A DNA stretch of 64,000 bases from Catellatospora sp. IY07-71 (GTDB lineage Bacteria > Actinomycetota > Actinomycetes > Mycobacteriales > Micromonosporaceae), in the NCBI RefSeq assembly GCF_018326265.1, contig NZ_AP023360.1, positions 3,463,501 through 3,527,500 on the forward strand. Reading direction: 5' to 3'. Shown here piece after piece: positions 9,242-17,739 of the stretch. The translations under genes were made by a program, and so were the position numbers. The number at the start of each line of letters is the position of its first letter. The first letter of the stretch is position 1. A model generated the notes under the pieces. The model was not told where the DNA came from and did not search any database. It saw only the letters and a list, made by a program, of their open reading frames with translations.

Positions 9242-9838
9242 TCACGCCCGAGGGGTGAGCGGGGTGAGCTGCTGGATGTCGTGCCGCGCCCGCAGCTCCG
9301 CGATCGCGGCCTGATCCGGCCGGCCGCCGCCGATCAGGTCGGCCAGCTCCTGCAGATAAACCTCGTGCCCGGCGGGCGTGACGAGGAACAGCATCCGTGC
9401 CGGCGCCGGGCCCGGGTTGAAGAAGGCGTGCGGCACGCCCGCCGGTACGAACATGCTGCTGCCCGGGCCGCCGCGCAACACCTTGGCGCCGTCGTCGGAC
9501 TCCCACCCGCGCCAGTCGCCCGCAGCGGTCGGCGACCCCGCCCGGGGACGGAACGCCAGCAGGTCCAGCTCGCCGTCGAGGATGTAGAACAGCTCCTCGG
9601 CGTGGTGGTGGAAGTGGGCTCCGACGTCGAAGCCGGGCAGGACGACGGTCTCGAACATCGACCAGGTGGGGGTCTCGTCCGCGCCGACCTTGAGGGTCAT
9701 GCCGGAGCCCGCGATGGGCCGGCCGGCACCGGGCGGTAGGAGAAGTCCTTCGGTCATCGGTTTGGTCCCTTCAGCGGCGGGTCGGATCAGAACGCGGATC
9801 TCGAACCCGTCGCCGACGACCAGATTCGCCCGCGTCAT
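9242..9838 (-). CDS. Cupin-domain protein
   Basis: This is a 198-residue single-domain cupin. The metal-binding motif is present: HFHHHAEELFYILDGELD carries the first His cluster and Glu, and PAGVPHAFFNPG carries the second-motif His. It is probably a small metal-dependent enzyme or ligand-binding protein; the substrate cannot be told. A second in-frame ATG about 26 codons in (MTEGLLLPPG) is a possible alternative start. It is divergent from an XRE regulator 100 bp away, which is the most likely controller. Confidence 0.8.
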   Translation of the reverse strand: MTRANLVVGDGFEIRVLIRPAAEGTKPMTEGLLLPPGAGRPIAGSGMTLKVGADETPTWSMFETVVLPGFDVGAHFHHHAEELFYILDGELDLLAFRPRAGSPTAAGDWRGWESDDGAKVLRGGPGSSMFVPAGVPHAFFNPGPAPARMLFLVTPAGHEVYLQELADLIGGGRPDQAAIAELRARHDIQQLTPLTPRA

Positions 9839-9938
9839 CGATGGATCCTCGATCTCTCGACGGAGACGTTATCGAGGCACGGACGCCTGGTCCTGGTACA
9901 GAAACTGCTAGTCTCCGGCGGAGACCGGGGGACTGTCC

Positions 9939-10760
9939 ATGAACGACGCAGCAGCGGCGCGCCGAGCCGAACTCGGCCTGTTCCTGCGCACCATGCGGGC
10001 TGCGGTGACACCCGCCGACGTGGGCCTGACGCCCGATCTGCATCCCGGGCGGCGGCGCACCCCGGGGCTGCGTCGCGAGGAGGTCGCCGAGCTGGCCGGC
10101 GTCAGCCTCACCTGGTACACCTGGCTCGAACAGGGCCGCGACGTCACCCCGTCCAGCCAGGTCGTCGACGCTCTCGCCCGCGCCCTGCGGCTCGACGACG
10201 ACAAGCACCAGCACCTGCGCCGCCTGGCCGGGCCCATACCGATGAGCCGGGCGCCACAGCCCCGGCCGCACCGACGGCTGCAACGGCTCGTCGACGCCCA
10301 AGGCCCCGTCCTGGCCGTCGTCTACGACCGCTACTTCGACTATCTGGTGTGGAACTCGGCGTACGCCGAGCGCCGCGTCGATCCGCTGACGTTCCCGGCG
10401 GACCGGCGCAACATGCTGTGGATGATGTTCACGCACGAGCCGAACCGTGCGGCCCTGGGCGCGCGCTGGACGGCCGCGGCCTGTGCGGTGCTCAGCCAGT
10501 TCCGCATCGCAGCCGGCGAGCACCCCGGCGACCCGCGGTACGCGTACCTGGTGGACCTGCTCCGGCAGGCGAGCCCTGAGTTCGCGCAGTGGTGGGCCGA
10601 GTACGACGTGCGGCCCTTCCGCGCGGCGCGGCTCGTCCTGCACGGCGACGCGGCCGACACGGCCGTGGACGTGTTCCAGCTCCGCCTCGTCGACGAGCCC
10701 GAGCTGCTGATGGTGCTCCAGGTGCCCGCTCCCGACCTGGACGGCGACATACCCTCCTGA
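9939..10760 (+). CDS. XRE-family regulator with MmyB-like ligand domain
   Basis: This 273-residue protein starts with a helix-turn-helix of the actinobacterial XRE/MmyB type: RRTPGLRREEVAELAGVSLT, then WYTWLEQGRDVTPSSQV. The C-terminal ~170 residues match the MmyB-like PAS-related ligand-binding domain (VVYDRYFDYLVWNSAYAERR, then NMLWMMFT). Such regulators usually control an adjacent divergent gene, here the cupin. The ligand is unknown. Confidence 0.88.
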   Translation: MNDAAAARRAELGLFLRTMRAAVTPADVGLTPDLHPGRRRTPGLRREEVAELAGVSLTWYTWLEQGRDVTPSSQVVDALARALRLDDDKHQHLRRLAGPIPMSRAPQPRPHRRLQRLVDAQGPVLAVVYDRYFDYLVWNSAYAERRVDPLTFPADRRNMLWMMFTHEPNRAALGARWTAAACAVLSQFRIAAGEHPGDPRYAYLVDLLRQASPEFAQWWAEYDVRPFRAARLVLHGDAADTAVDVFQLRLVDEPELLMVLQVPAPDLDGDIPS

Positions 10761-10786
10761 GTGCCGCGACCGCGCAGCGGTGCAGG

Positions 10787-11434
10787 TCAGGCGCGGAGGA
10801 ACGCGAGCACGGCCAGCACCCGCCGGTGCTGGTCACCGGCAGCCGGCAGGTCCAGCTTGGCGAAGATGCTGCTCACGTGCTTGTTGACGGCGGCCTCGGT
10901 GACGAACAGGTCCCGGGCGATGGCCGCGTTGGCCCGCCCCTCGGCCATCAGCGCCAGCACCTCACGCTCGCGCGGGCTGAGCCGCTGCAGCGGATCCTGC
11001 CGCCGCCGCAGCAGCTGGCGTACGACCTCGGGGTCCACGACGGTCGCCCCGGCGGCGACGCGCTCGGCGGCCGCGGCGAAGTCGGCGACCGCGCCGATCC
11101 GGTCCTTGAGCAGGTACCCGACGCCGCGCCCGTCGCCGGAGTCGAGCAGCTTGCCCGCATAGGACTGCTCGACGTACTGGCTCAGCACCAGCACCGGCAG
11201 GCCGGGGTCGGTCTCGCGCAGCCCGACGGCGGCGCGCAGCCCGTCGTCGGTGTGGCCGGGCGGCATCCGCACGTCCGTGACGACCAGATCGGGCCGCTCG
11301 GCGGTGACGACAGTGACCAGCGCCGGGGCGTCCCCGACGGCCGCGAGCACGGTGTGCCCGAAGCGTTCCAGCAGGCTGATCAGCCCCTCCCGGAGCAGCA
11401 CGCTGTCCTCGGCGATCACGATCCGGAGTGGCAC
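10787..11434 (-). CDS. NarL/LuxR-family response regulator
   Basis: This 215-residue protein has a receiver domain (VIAEDSVLLREG; phospho-acceptor Asp in LVVTDVRMPP at ~54; Lys in YLLKDRIG) and a C-terminal LuxR-type HTH (LSPREREVLALMAEGRANAA, then VNKHVSSIFAKL). The GTG start at 11434 lies inside the 3' end of the kinase gene (19-bp overlap), so the pair is translationally coupled. It most likely controls the divergent ABC transporter through the palindrome at 12679-12696. Confidence 0.93.
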   Translation of the reverse strand: MPLRIVIAEDSVLLREGLISLLERFGHTVLAAVGDAPALVTVVTAERPDLVVTDVRMPPGHTDDGLRAAVGLRETDPGLPVLVLSQYVEQSYAGKLLDSGDGRGVGYLLKDRIGAVADFAAAAERVAAGATVVDPEVVRQLLRRRQDPLQRLSPREREVLALMAEGRANAAIARDLFVTEAAVNKHVSSIFAKLDLPAAGDQHRRVLAVLAFLRA

Positions 11435-12645
11435 GGCACCTCCACGTGCAGCAGGGTGGGGCCGCCCGCCGGGCTGGACAGCCGCATGCGCCCGTCGAGG
11501 GTGGCGAGCCGGTCGGCCAGGCCGGTCAGCCCGCTGCCCGTGGCGGCGTCGGCGCCGCCGGTGCCGTCGTCGCGGATCTCCAGGACGAGCAGGTCGGTGT
11601 GCAGGCGGCCGGTGACCTCGGCCTGCCGGGCGCCGCTGTGCTTGGCGATGTTGGCCAGCGCCTCGGCGACCACGTAGTACGCGGTGACCTCGACGGCCGG
11701 GGGCAGCCGCCGGGGCAGCCGGATGTCGACGCGCACCGGGACCGCCGACAGACCGGCCAGCTCGCCGACGGCGTCGGCCAGCCCGTGGTCGGTGAGGACC
11801 TGCGGGTGTACGCCGCGGATCAGCGCCCGCAGCTCCCGCAGGGTCAGCGTCACCTGCTCCTGCGCCCCGGCGAGGTGCCGGTCCATGGCCGAGCCCGGCT
11901 CGGCGTCCAGCCGGGCCAGGCCGAGCTGCACGCTCAGCGAGACCAGCCGCTGCTGGGCGCCGTCGTGCAGGTCCCGTTCGATGCGGCGGCGTTCCAGCGC
12001 GAACGCGTCGGCGAGCCGGGCCCGGGAGGCGCGGACCTCGCTGAGCTGAGCGCCGAGTTCGTCGTCGCGCGGGGCGAGCACGGCCCGGGTGAACGCGGCG
12101 CGGGCCCCGGCCCACGCGGTGATCGTGTACGGGGCGGGCAGGAGCAGGAGCAGCCCGAGGAAGAACAGGCCCCACACGTCGGTGTCGTCGACCGGCGACA
12201 ACATCACGATGACAGGCACGGCGAGCGCCCCGAACAGGATGCCCAGGTCCATCCACCACAGCCCGACCAGCGACAGCGCCGTGAAGCCCAGCTCCCGCCA
12301 GGTCGCCGGCTCGCGCAGCCGGGTGTCCACCCAGGCCCGCACGCCCGGCTGCCGGGGTGCCCGGTGCGGGTCGGGTGCCGGGTCGAGGTCGACCAGCCGT
12401 AGCCGCCAGCGTTCGAACCGGGCGACGTAGACGCCTGACAGCAGCAGCGCCAGGATCAGCAGCACGCCGACCAGCACGATCAGCAGGATGAGCCCGGCCG
12501 CGGCGAGGGTGAGCACGACCGCGCCGACCAGCCCGCCCAGCAGCACCCCGGAGACCAGGTACGCCAGCGAGCGCCACGGCCAGGCCGAGGTCAGGAACCG
12601 CAGCGGCCGCTGCGCCAGGGCCTGCCAGGCGGTTCGCGCGTGCAC
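11416..12645 (-). CDS. Sensor histidine kinase (HisKA_3 type)
   Basis: The protein has 409 residues from a GTG at 12645. The N-terminal ~230 residues hold two hydrophobic blocks, the first followed by a basic stretch and a short soluble loop, together forming the actinobacterial sensor region. The phosphorylation helix is LERRRIERDLHDGAQQRLVS, where the His is the acceptor. The HATPase part has VVAEALANIAKHSGA, EIRDDGTGGAD and GLTGLADRLATL. It is the partner of the response regulator with which it overlaps. Divergent placement from an ABC exporter suggests that it senses a cell-envelope stress or an antimicrobial substrate. Confidence 0.92.
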   Translation of the reverse strand: MHARTAWQALAQRPLRFLTSAWPWRSLAYLVSGVLLGGLVGAVVLTLAAAGLILLIVLVGVLLILALLLSGVYVARFERWRLRLVDLDPAPDPHRAPRQPGVRAWVDTRLREPATWRELGFTALSLVGLWWMDLGILFGALAVPVIVMLSPVDDTDVWGLFFLGLLLLLPAPYTITAWAGARAAFTRAVLAPRDDELGAQLSEVRASRARLADAFALERRRIERDLHDGAQQRLVSLSVQLGLARLDAEPGSAMDRHLAGAQEQVTLTLRELRALIRGVHPQVLTDHGLADAVGELAGLSAVPVRVDIRLPRRLPPAVEVTAYYVVAEALANIAKHSGARQAEVTGRLHTDLLVLEIRDDGTGGADAATGSGLTGLADRLATLDGRMRLSSPAGGPTLLHVEVPCHSGS

Positions 12646-12678
12646 GGCTCGACGGTACCCGGCCGTTGATCTCGTGAC

Positions 12679-12696
12679 GGTAGTGCGCGCACTACC
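12679..12696. promoter_or_regulatory. Perfect 18-bp palindrome, likely response-regulator operator
   Basis: GGTAGTGCGCGCACTACC is a perfect palindrome centred in the 108-bp divergent interval between the kinase gene and the ABC ATPase gene. Position and symmetry fit a dimeric LuxR-type regulator binding site controlling both directions. Confidence 0.6.
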
Positions 12697-12753
12697 TCTG
12701 TTGTCCCGTGCACGCCAATGTGCTGGGGCGCCTGTGCGGGTGGACTGGTCGAC

Positions 12754-13518
12754 ATGACGATCACACATACCCCGGTGGCCGAGGCGGTCCGGCTGACCGC
12801 CGCCCGGCGGGTGTACGGCGACGGCGACCAGGCCGTCGTCGCCCTCGACGACCTGACGCTGGGCTTCGCCCCCGGCACCTTCACCGCGATCATGGGCCCG
12901 TCCGGGTCCGGCAAGTCGACCCTGCTGCAGTGCGCGGCCGGCCTGGACCGGCTCACCGCCGGGACGGTGCACCTGGGCGGCGTGGACCTGGGCGCGCTGA
13001 ACGAGCAGCGCCGCACGGTGCTGCGCCGGGACCGGATCGGTTTCGTGTTCCAGGCGTTCAACCTGGTCGCATCGCTGACCGCGGCGCAGAACGTGGAGCT
13101 GCCGCTGCGCCTGGCGGGCCGCCGCCCGGCCGCCGCGGCGGTGCGCGCGGCGCTGGCCGAGGTGGGCCTGGCCGACCGGGCCGCGCACCGGCCGAGTGAG
13201 CTGTCCGGCGGGCAGCAGCAGCGGGTCGCCATCGCGCGGGCGCTGATCACCCGCCCGGAGGTGGTGTTCGCCGACGAGCCCACGGGCGCGCTGGACACGG
13301 CCGCGTCGCGGGAGGTGCTGGGGCTGCTGCGGGCCGCCGTCGACGGGCACGGGCAGACCGTCGTGATGGTCACCCACGACCCGGTCGCGGCCTCGTACGC
13401 CGACGAGGTGGTGTTCCTGCGCGACGGCCGGATCGCCGACCGGCTGGGCGGGCCCGCGCGGCTGCCCGGCCGGGCCGAGCAGATCGCCGCCCTGATGACC
13501 CGGCTGGAGCAGCGATGA
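12754..13518 (+). CDS. ABC transporter ATP-binding protein (MacB/LolD type)
   Basis: The protein has 254 residues from the ATG at 12754. Walker A is MGPSGSGKST, the Q-loop is FVFQAFN, the signature is SELSGGQQQRVAIARAL, Walker B is VVFADEPTGALD and the H-loop is VTHDP. This set is typical of ATPases paired with FtsX-like permeases. Its stop overlaps the permease start (ATGA at 13515-13518). It powers the exporter encoded next and is probably regulated by the divergent two-component system. Confidence 0.93.
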   Translation: MTITHTPVAEAVRLTAARRVYGDGDQAVVALDDLTLGFAPGTFTAIMGPSGSGKSTLLQCAAGLDRLTAGTVHLGGVDLGALNEQRRTVLRRDRIGFVFQAFNLVASLTAAQNVELPLRLAGRRPAAAAVRAALAEVGLADRAAHRPSELSGGQQQRVAIARALITRPEVVFADEPTGALDTAASREVLGLLRAAVDGHGQTVVMVTHDPVAASYADEVVFLRDGRIADRLGGPARLPGRAEQIAALMTRLEQR

Positions 13519-15854
13519 TCACCGTCGCCTCGGTCCGGGGCCGGGCCCTGTCGCTGGCCGGGACGTTCGCCGGGCTGGCCCTGGGCGTCGCGCTGATCGC
13601 GATGAGCCTGCTGGTGTACGCGTCGGCGCAGCCGCGCCCGCCCGAGCGGCTGTCGGCCGCTCCCGTGCTGGTCCACGGACCGGTGCTGCCCGACGCGTCC
13701 GGGGTCGGCGACGGGGTGCGGCCGTGGCCGGGCGAGCAGGCGCAGGCGCTGGCCGGGCGGCTGGCCGTGCTGCCCGGCGTCGCGGCGGCGGTGCCCGACC
13801 GGACCTTCTACGCGCAGCTGGTCGTGGAGGGCAGGCCGGTCGGCGACCCGGAGGAAACCGGCGCCGGGCACGGCTGGGCCAGCGCGGCGCTGGGCGCGTA
13901 CCCACTGGTGGACGGCACCGGCCCCGATGCCGACGGCGAGGTGGCCGCCGGTGCCGCGACGGGGCTCGCGGTGGGGGACCGGACCACGCTGCTGACCGGC
14001 GGCGGCCCCGCCGAGGTGACCGTGACCGGCCTGGTCGACGGGCCTGGCGTCTACGTGTCGGAGGAGGCGGCGGCCAGACTCTCGCCCGGTGTGGCGGCCA
14101 TCGGGCTGCTGCTACACCCGGATGCCGACCCGGCCGCAGTGGCCGCCGCCGCCCGCGCCGCCGCACCGGACGCGACCGTGTCCACCGGCGACGGGCGGGC
14201 CGTGCTGGAACCAGCGCAGGCGGCGAAGACGCGCTGGCTGGGCACCCAGCTGCTGATCGCGATGGCGAGCCTGGCCGTGTTCGTGACCGTGTTCGTCGTG
14301 GCGTCAACGTTCGCGCTGAGCATCGCGCAGCGGCGGCGCGAGCTGGGCCTGCTGCGCACCGTCGGCGCGACCCCGCGCCAGATCCGCCGCATGGTCATGG
14401 GCGAGGCGCTGCTCGTCGGCGGCGCGGGCGGGCTGGCCGGGGCGCTGCTCGGCGTCGCCGCCGCCGTGCCCGCCGCGCGGCTGCTCGCGGACTGGGGCCT
14501 GGCCGAGCCCGGCCTGCGGATCCGGCCCGAGCCGCTGCCGGTGCTGGCCGCCGTCCTGGTCGGCGTCGGGGTGGCGCTGACCGGCGCGTACGCGGCCGCG
14601 CGGCGGGCGGCGAAGGTGCCGCCGATGGCCGCGCTGCGCGAAGCATCCGTGGAGGCGCGGGCAATGGGGCTCGGGCGCTGGCTGCTCGGCGGGAGTGCAC
14701 TGGCCCTCGGCGGGTTCCTGGCCGCCCGCACCGCCACGGCCGCGGCCGAGGACCGCGTCAACTCCGCGCTGTTCGCCGCGATGGCCCTCACCGCCGCCGC
14801 CGCGCTGCTGGCACCGGTGCTGCTGCCGCCGCTGATCCGGCTGGCAGGCCTGCCCCTGCGCGGCTCGCGTGGCGCGGGGGCGATGCTGGTACGCGCCGAG
14901 ACGCTCGCCGCCGTACGCCGCACCGCCGCCACCGCCGCGCCCGTGATCGCCACCATCGGGTTCGCGGTGCTGCTGTCCGGGATGGTCGCCACGATGCGCG
15001 AGGCCTACCCGGCCGGGCAGGCCGCCAAGCTCGCCGGGCTGACGATCGCCGTGCCCGACGGCACCCCCGGCCTGCCCGCGACCGCCGTCACCACAGGTGG
15101 CAGGTCGGTGCTGCCGACCCGGGTGTACGCCGGCGACCTGTCCGTCGCCGCGTTCGGCACCACCGGCGGGCCGACCAGCATGGCCGCCAGGATCGCCGAC
15201 GCCGTCGGCGTCCGAGCCAGCGGCACGGTCACGGTTAGGTTCGCCGACGGTCACACCGAACGGCTCACCATCGGCGAGATCACCCCGGACGGGCAGGTCG
15301 ACGACGACCTGATCCTGCCCCAGGAACTGGTCCGCAAGCACGACCCCTCGGCGCTGGCCACGTCGCTGCTCGGCGCCGACCCCGCGGCGCTGGCCGGGCA
15401 CCCGGGCGTCGAGGTGCTCGACGCCAAGGCGTACGCCGAGCGGGAGGGAGCAGAAGACGGGCGGCTGCTGTGGCTGTTCGCGACGGTCCTCATCGCGCTG
15501 TCGGTCGGTTACACCGGCATCGCGGTCGCCAACACCATGGCCATGTCCGCCGACGGCCGCCGCCCCGACCTCGGCGTGCTGCGCCGCGCCGGAGCCACCA
15601 CCCGCCAGCTGCTGCGCTACGCCGCCGCCGAGACACTGCTGGTCGTGGCCCTGGGTGCCGGGCTCGGCCTGGCGGTCACCGTGCCGCCGCTGCTGGGCAT
15701 GGCCGCCGGGCTGGAGCAGGAGGTCGGCGCACCCGTCACGCTGCGCCTGCACTGGCCGGTCACCACCGCGACCATGCTGGCCACGGCTGCGCTCGCGGTC
15801 GCGGCGGCGGTGCTCGCCACCCGGCGGGCCGCCCGCCGCGCCATGTCCGGGTAG
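13515..15854 (+). CDS. FtsX-like ABC transporter permease
   Basis: This 779-residue membrane protein has the duplicated FtsX layout of large actinobacterial permeases. There is one N-terminal helix, an extracytoplasmic domain (~35-240), three helices around residues 245-370 with QRRRELGLLRTVGATPRQIR, and further helices at ~395-500. A second extracytoplasmic part and a C-terminal three-helix FtsX block follow (RRPDLGVLRRAGATTRQLLR). It works with the upstream ATPase as a mechanotransmission-type exporter. Likely substrates are lipids, antimicrobial peptides or envelope signals. Confidence 0.92.
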   Translation: MITVASVRGRALSLAGTFAGLALGVALIAMSLLVYASAQPRPPERLSAAPVLVHGPVLPDASGVGDGVRPWPGEQAQALAGRLAVLPGVAAAVPDRTFYAQLVVEGRPVGDPEETGAGHGWASAALGAYPLVDGTGPDADGEVAAGAATGLAVGDRTTLLTGGGPAEVTVTGLVDGPGVYVSEEAAARLSPGVAAIGLLLHPDADPAAVAAAARAAAPDATVSTGDGRAVLEPAQAAKTRWLGTQLLIAMASLAVFVTVFVVASTFALSIAQRRRELGLLRTVGATPRQIRRMVMGEALLVGGAGGLAGALLGVAAAVPAARLLADWGLAEPGLRIRPEPLPVLAAVLVGVGVALTGAYAAARRAAKVPPMAALREASVEARAMGLGRWLLGGSALALGGFLAARTATAAAEDRVNSALFAAMALTAAAALLAPVLLPPLIRLAGLPLRGSRGAGAMLVRAETLAAVRRTAATAAPVIATIGFAVLLSGMVATMREAYPAGQAAKLAGLTIAVPDGTPGLPATAVTTGGRSVLPTRVYAGDLSVAAFGTTGGPTSMAARIADAVGVRASGTVTVRFADGHTERLTIGEITPDGQVDDDLILPQELVRKHDPSALATSLLGADPAALAGHPGVEVLDAKAYAEREGAEDGRLLWLFATVLIALSVGYTGIAVANTMAMSADGRRPDLGVLRRAGATTRQLLRYAAAETLLVVALGAGLGLAVTVPPLLGMAAGLEQEVGAPVTLRLHWPVTTATMLATAALAVAAAVLATRRAARRAMSG

Positions 15855-15953
15855 GACGCGGGCACGCCGCCGCCAGGGTCGGAGAAACCGGCCCGGGCGG
15901 CGGCGGGCACGATCCGCGTTGGCGACGGGCGCGCTGCGGTAGGTCACCCGACC

Positions 15954-16050
15954 GGGCTTCGTCACCGTTGGGCTTCACCGACCCGACTGGCTTTGCCGAC
16001 TCGACGTGGCTTCGCCAGCCCGAGAGCTTCGCTTGCCCGGCTCGGCGTTC
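15954..16050 (+). repeat. Degenerate ~19-bp tandem repeats
   Basis: Five imperfect units begin with GGCTTCGCC-like cores (GGGCTTCGTCACC, GGGCTTCACCGACCCGACT, GGCTTTGCCGACTCGACGT, GGCTTCGCCAGCCCGAGA, GCTTCGCTTGCCCGGCTCGG). They lie in the non-coding gap between the permease gene and a small ORF. Function is unknown; they may be a leftover of repeat expansion. Confidence 0.5.
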
Positions 16051-16098
16051 AACTGGCCCTGCGGGCAGCCCTCGGCCAAGCTCGGGCGGTAGGGGTTC

Positions 16099-16302
16099 GT
16101 GGGCGGCACGCTCGGTCTGGACGGCCGCGACGACGACTGGCACCAGCGCGGCCACTCCGACTGGGTACGCGCCAACTGGCCGGCCTTCGTGGCGGCGACC
16201 GCCGGGGCCCGCACCGACGCCGGGGCGGGCATCGGGGTCACCGAGCTGCTGACCACGTTCATCGGCGGCGGGATCGGCCTGTGGATCTTGGGCCTGCCCT
16301 GA
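16099..16302 (+). CDS. Small hypothetical membrane-anchored protein
   Basis: This is a 67-residue frame from a GTG with an AGGGG site close upstream and strongly G/C-biased third positions. The N-terminal half is polar (DGRDDDWHQRGHSDWVRANW). The C-terminus is a single hydrophobic segment with a glycine run (TTFIGGGIGLWILGLP). It belongs to no family I recognise. It precedes the TetR-operator region, so it is probably not part of that operon. It may be genuine but small; coding bias is the main support. Confidence 0.5.
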   Translation: MGGTLGLDGRDDDWHQRGHSDWVRANWPAFVAATAGARTDAGAGIGVTELLTTFIGGGIGLWILGLP

Positions 16303-16335
16303 CGGCCCGTCCGGCGGCCCGTCGAGGCAGTCATG

Positions 16336-16370
16336 TGTACGGACGTACATAACGGTGTACGCTCGTACAC
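16336..16370 (+). promoter_or_regulatory. Twin TetR-type operators upstream of the acetyltransferase gene
   Basis: Two palindromes sit side by side: TGTACG-GA-CGTACA at 16336-16349 and GTGTACG-CT-CGTACAC at 16355-16370. Their centres are 20 bp apart, about two helical turns. The second site ends at the base before the ATG. A longer perfect 14-bp inverted repeat spans the whole region (16328-16341 with 16364-16377). The TetR gene is the next-but-one feature, so autoregulated repression of the operon is the natural reading. Confidence 0.75.
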
Positions 16371-16952
16371 ATGACTGCTGAGGACGGCCGCTCGATGCGC
16401 GAACGCATGCTGGCCGGCGACCTGTACATCGCCGACGACGAGCTGAGCGGGCACATGCGGCGGGCGGCCGAGCTGATGGAGGCGTTCAACGCCACCTCCG
16501 TCAACGAGCCGCACCGCCACCGTGACCTGCTCCACCAGCTGCTCGGCGCCGTCGGCGAGGACACCTACCTCCGCCCGCCCATCCGCGTCGACTACGGCCG
16601 CCACATCCGGATCGGCGCCCGGTCCTTCGCCAACTACGGCCTGGTCGCCCTCGACGTCGCCCCGATCACCATCGGCGACGACGTGCAGATCGGCACCAAC
16701 GTGCAGCTGCTCACCCCGACGCACCCCATCGACCCGCAGCTGCGCCGCGACAAGTGGGAGGCCGCCGAGCCGATCACCATCGGCGACAACGTCTGGCTCG
16801 GCAGTGGGGCGATCGTCCTGCCCGGAGTCACCATCGGCGAGAACACCGTCGTCGGCGCAGGGGCCGTGGTCACCCGCGACCTGCCCGCCAACGTCGTCGC
16901 CGTCGGCAACCCGGCCCGCGTCATCCGGACCATCGAAGCGACCACCGCGTGA
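16371..16952 (+). CDS. Maltose/galactoside O-acetyltransferase family enzyme
   Basis: This 193-residue left-handed beta-helix acetyltransferase transfers acetyl from acetyl-CoA to a sugar hydroxyl. The N-terminal helical Mac domain is present (RMLAGDLYIADDELSGHMRR). The hexapeptide repeats run from about residue 60 to 185, with the active-site region LLTPTHPIDPQLR and the CoA-side repeats ITIGDNVWLGSGAIVLPGVT. The C-terminus has the typical NPARVIR. The operator array abuts the start, so there is no room for a classical ribosome site; the mRNA may be nearly leaderless. It overlaps the TetR gene by four bases. Confidence 0.92.
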   Translation: MTAEDGRSMRERMLAGDLYIADDELSGHMRRAAELMEAFNATSVNEPHRHRDLLHQLLGAVGEDTYLRPPIRVDYGRHIRIGARSFANYGLVALDVAPITIGDDVQIGTNVQLLTPTHPIDPQLRRDKWEAAEPITIGDNVWLGSGAIVLPGVTIGENTVVGAGAVVTRDLPANVVAVGNPARVIRTIEATTA

Positions 16953-17521
16953 CCTCGCCCCACCCGCAGGAGCCCGGGGCACGGCGGCCGCGGCGGCACG
17001 ACCCCGACCGCCGGGACCGGCTGATCGAGGCCGCGCTGGCCGTCATCGCCGAACGGGGTGTCGCCGCCACGACGCACCGCGAGATCGCCCGCGCCGCCGA
17101 CGTGCCGCTCGGCTCGATGACCTACCACTTCACCTCGCTGGACGAGATCCTCGCCGAGGCGTTCACCCGCCACGCCGACCGGGTCGCCGCCGTCTTCGAC
17201 CAGCACCTGCGCGCGGCCCCGGACCGGGCATCGGCCGTCGATGCCGTCGCCGGGCTGGTGACCGGCGCGCTGCTCGGCTCCCCGCAGGACCTCATCCTGG
17301 CGGTCGAGCTGTACGCCGCCGCGGCCCGCAAGCCTGCCCTGCGGGCCGTGACCCAGGCCTGGATGCAGCGCAGCCGGCAGGCGCTGGAGGTCCACTTCGA
17401 CCCCACCACCGCACGTGAACTCGACGCGCTCATCGAAGGGCTCGTCCTGCACAGCGCCCTGTCCACCGACCCGATGACACCCGCGCAGATCCGCCACGCG
17501 ATCGACCGGCACCTGCGCTGA
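16949..17521 (+). CDS. TetR-family repressor
   Basis: The protein has 190 residues from a GTG that overlaps the previous stop (GTGA). The N-terminal HTH is clear: RDRLIEAALAVIAERGVAAT, HREIARAADVPLGSMTYHFT. The C-terminal ligand domain resembles the TetR_C group with a conserved LAVELYAAAARKP segment. It is co-translated with the acetyltransferase and is the probable ligand for the twin operators upstream of that gene, giving autorepression. The inducer is unknown. Confidence 0.9.
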   Translation: MTSPHPQEPGARRPRRHDPDRRDRLIEAALAVIAERGVAATTHREIARAADVPLGSMTYHFTSLDEILAEAFTRHADRVAAVFDQHLRAAPDRASAVDAVAGLVTGALLGSPQDLILAVELYAAAARKPALRAVTQAWMQRSRQALEVHFDPTTARELDALIEGLVLHSALSTDPMTPAQIRHAIDRHLR

Positions 17522-17739
17522 CAGCGACCGCCCCGGGCAGGGGCTGCCGCGACGCGGCATCGCAGTGTCCGGGCTCGCGCGCCCGGACACCCACCAGCCG
17601 GCAGCAGGGTCCCCACCGCGGGCGTCGGCCACCGGCCGGTGAGCCCCCGCGCGGACGCCGGACCGTTCGTCAGCAGGTTTCTCTGCGTGTACCGCGACTG
17701 AGCTGGTCGCGGTCGGCCCGGTGTCCGCGGCGGCGGGCT

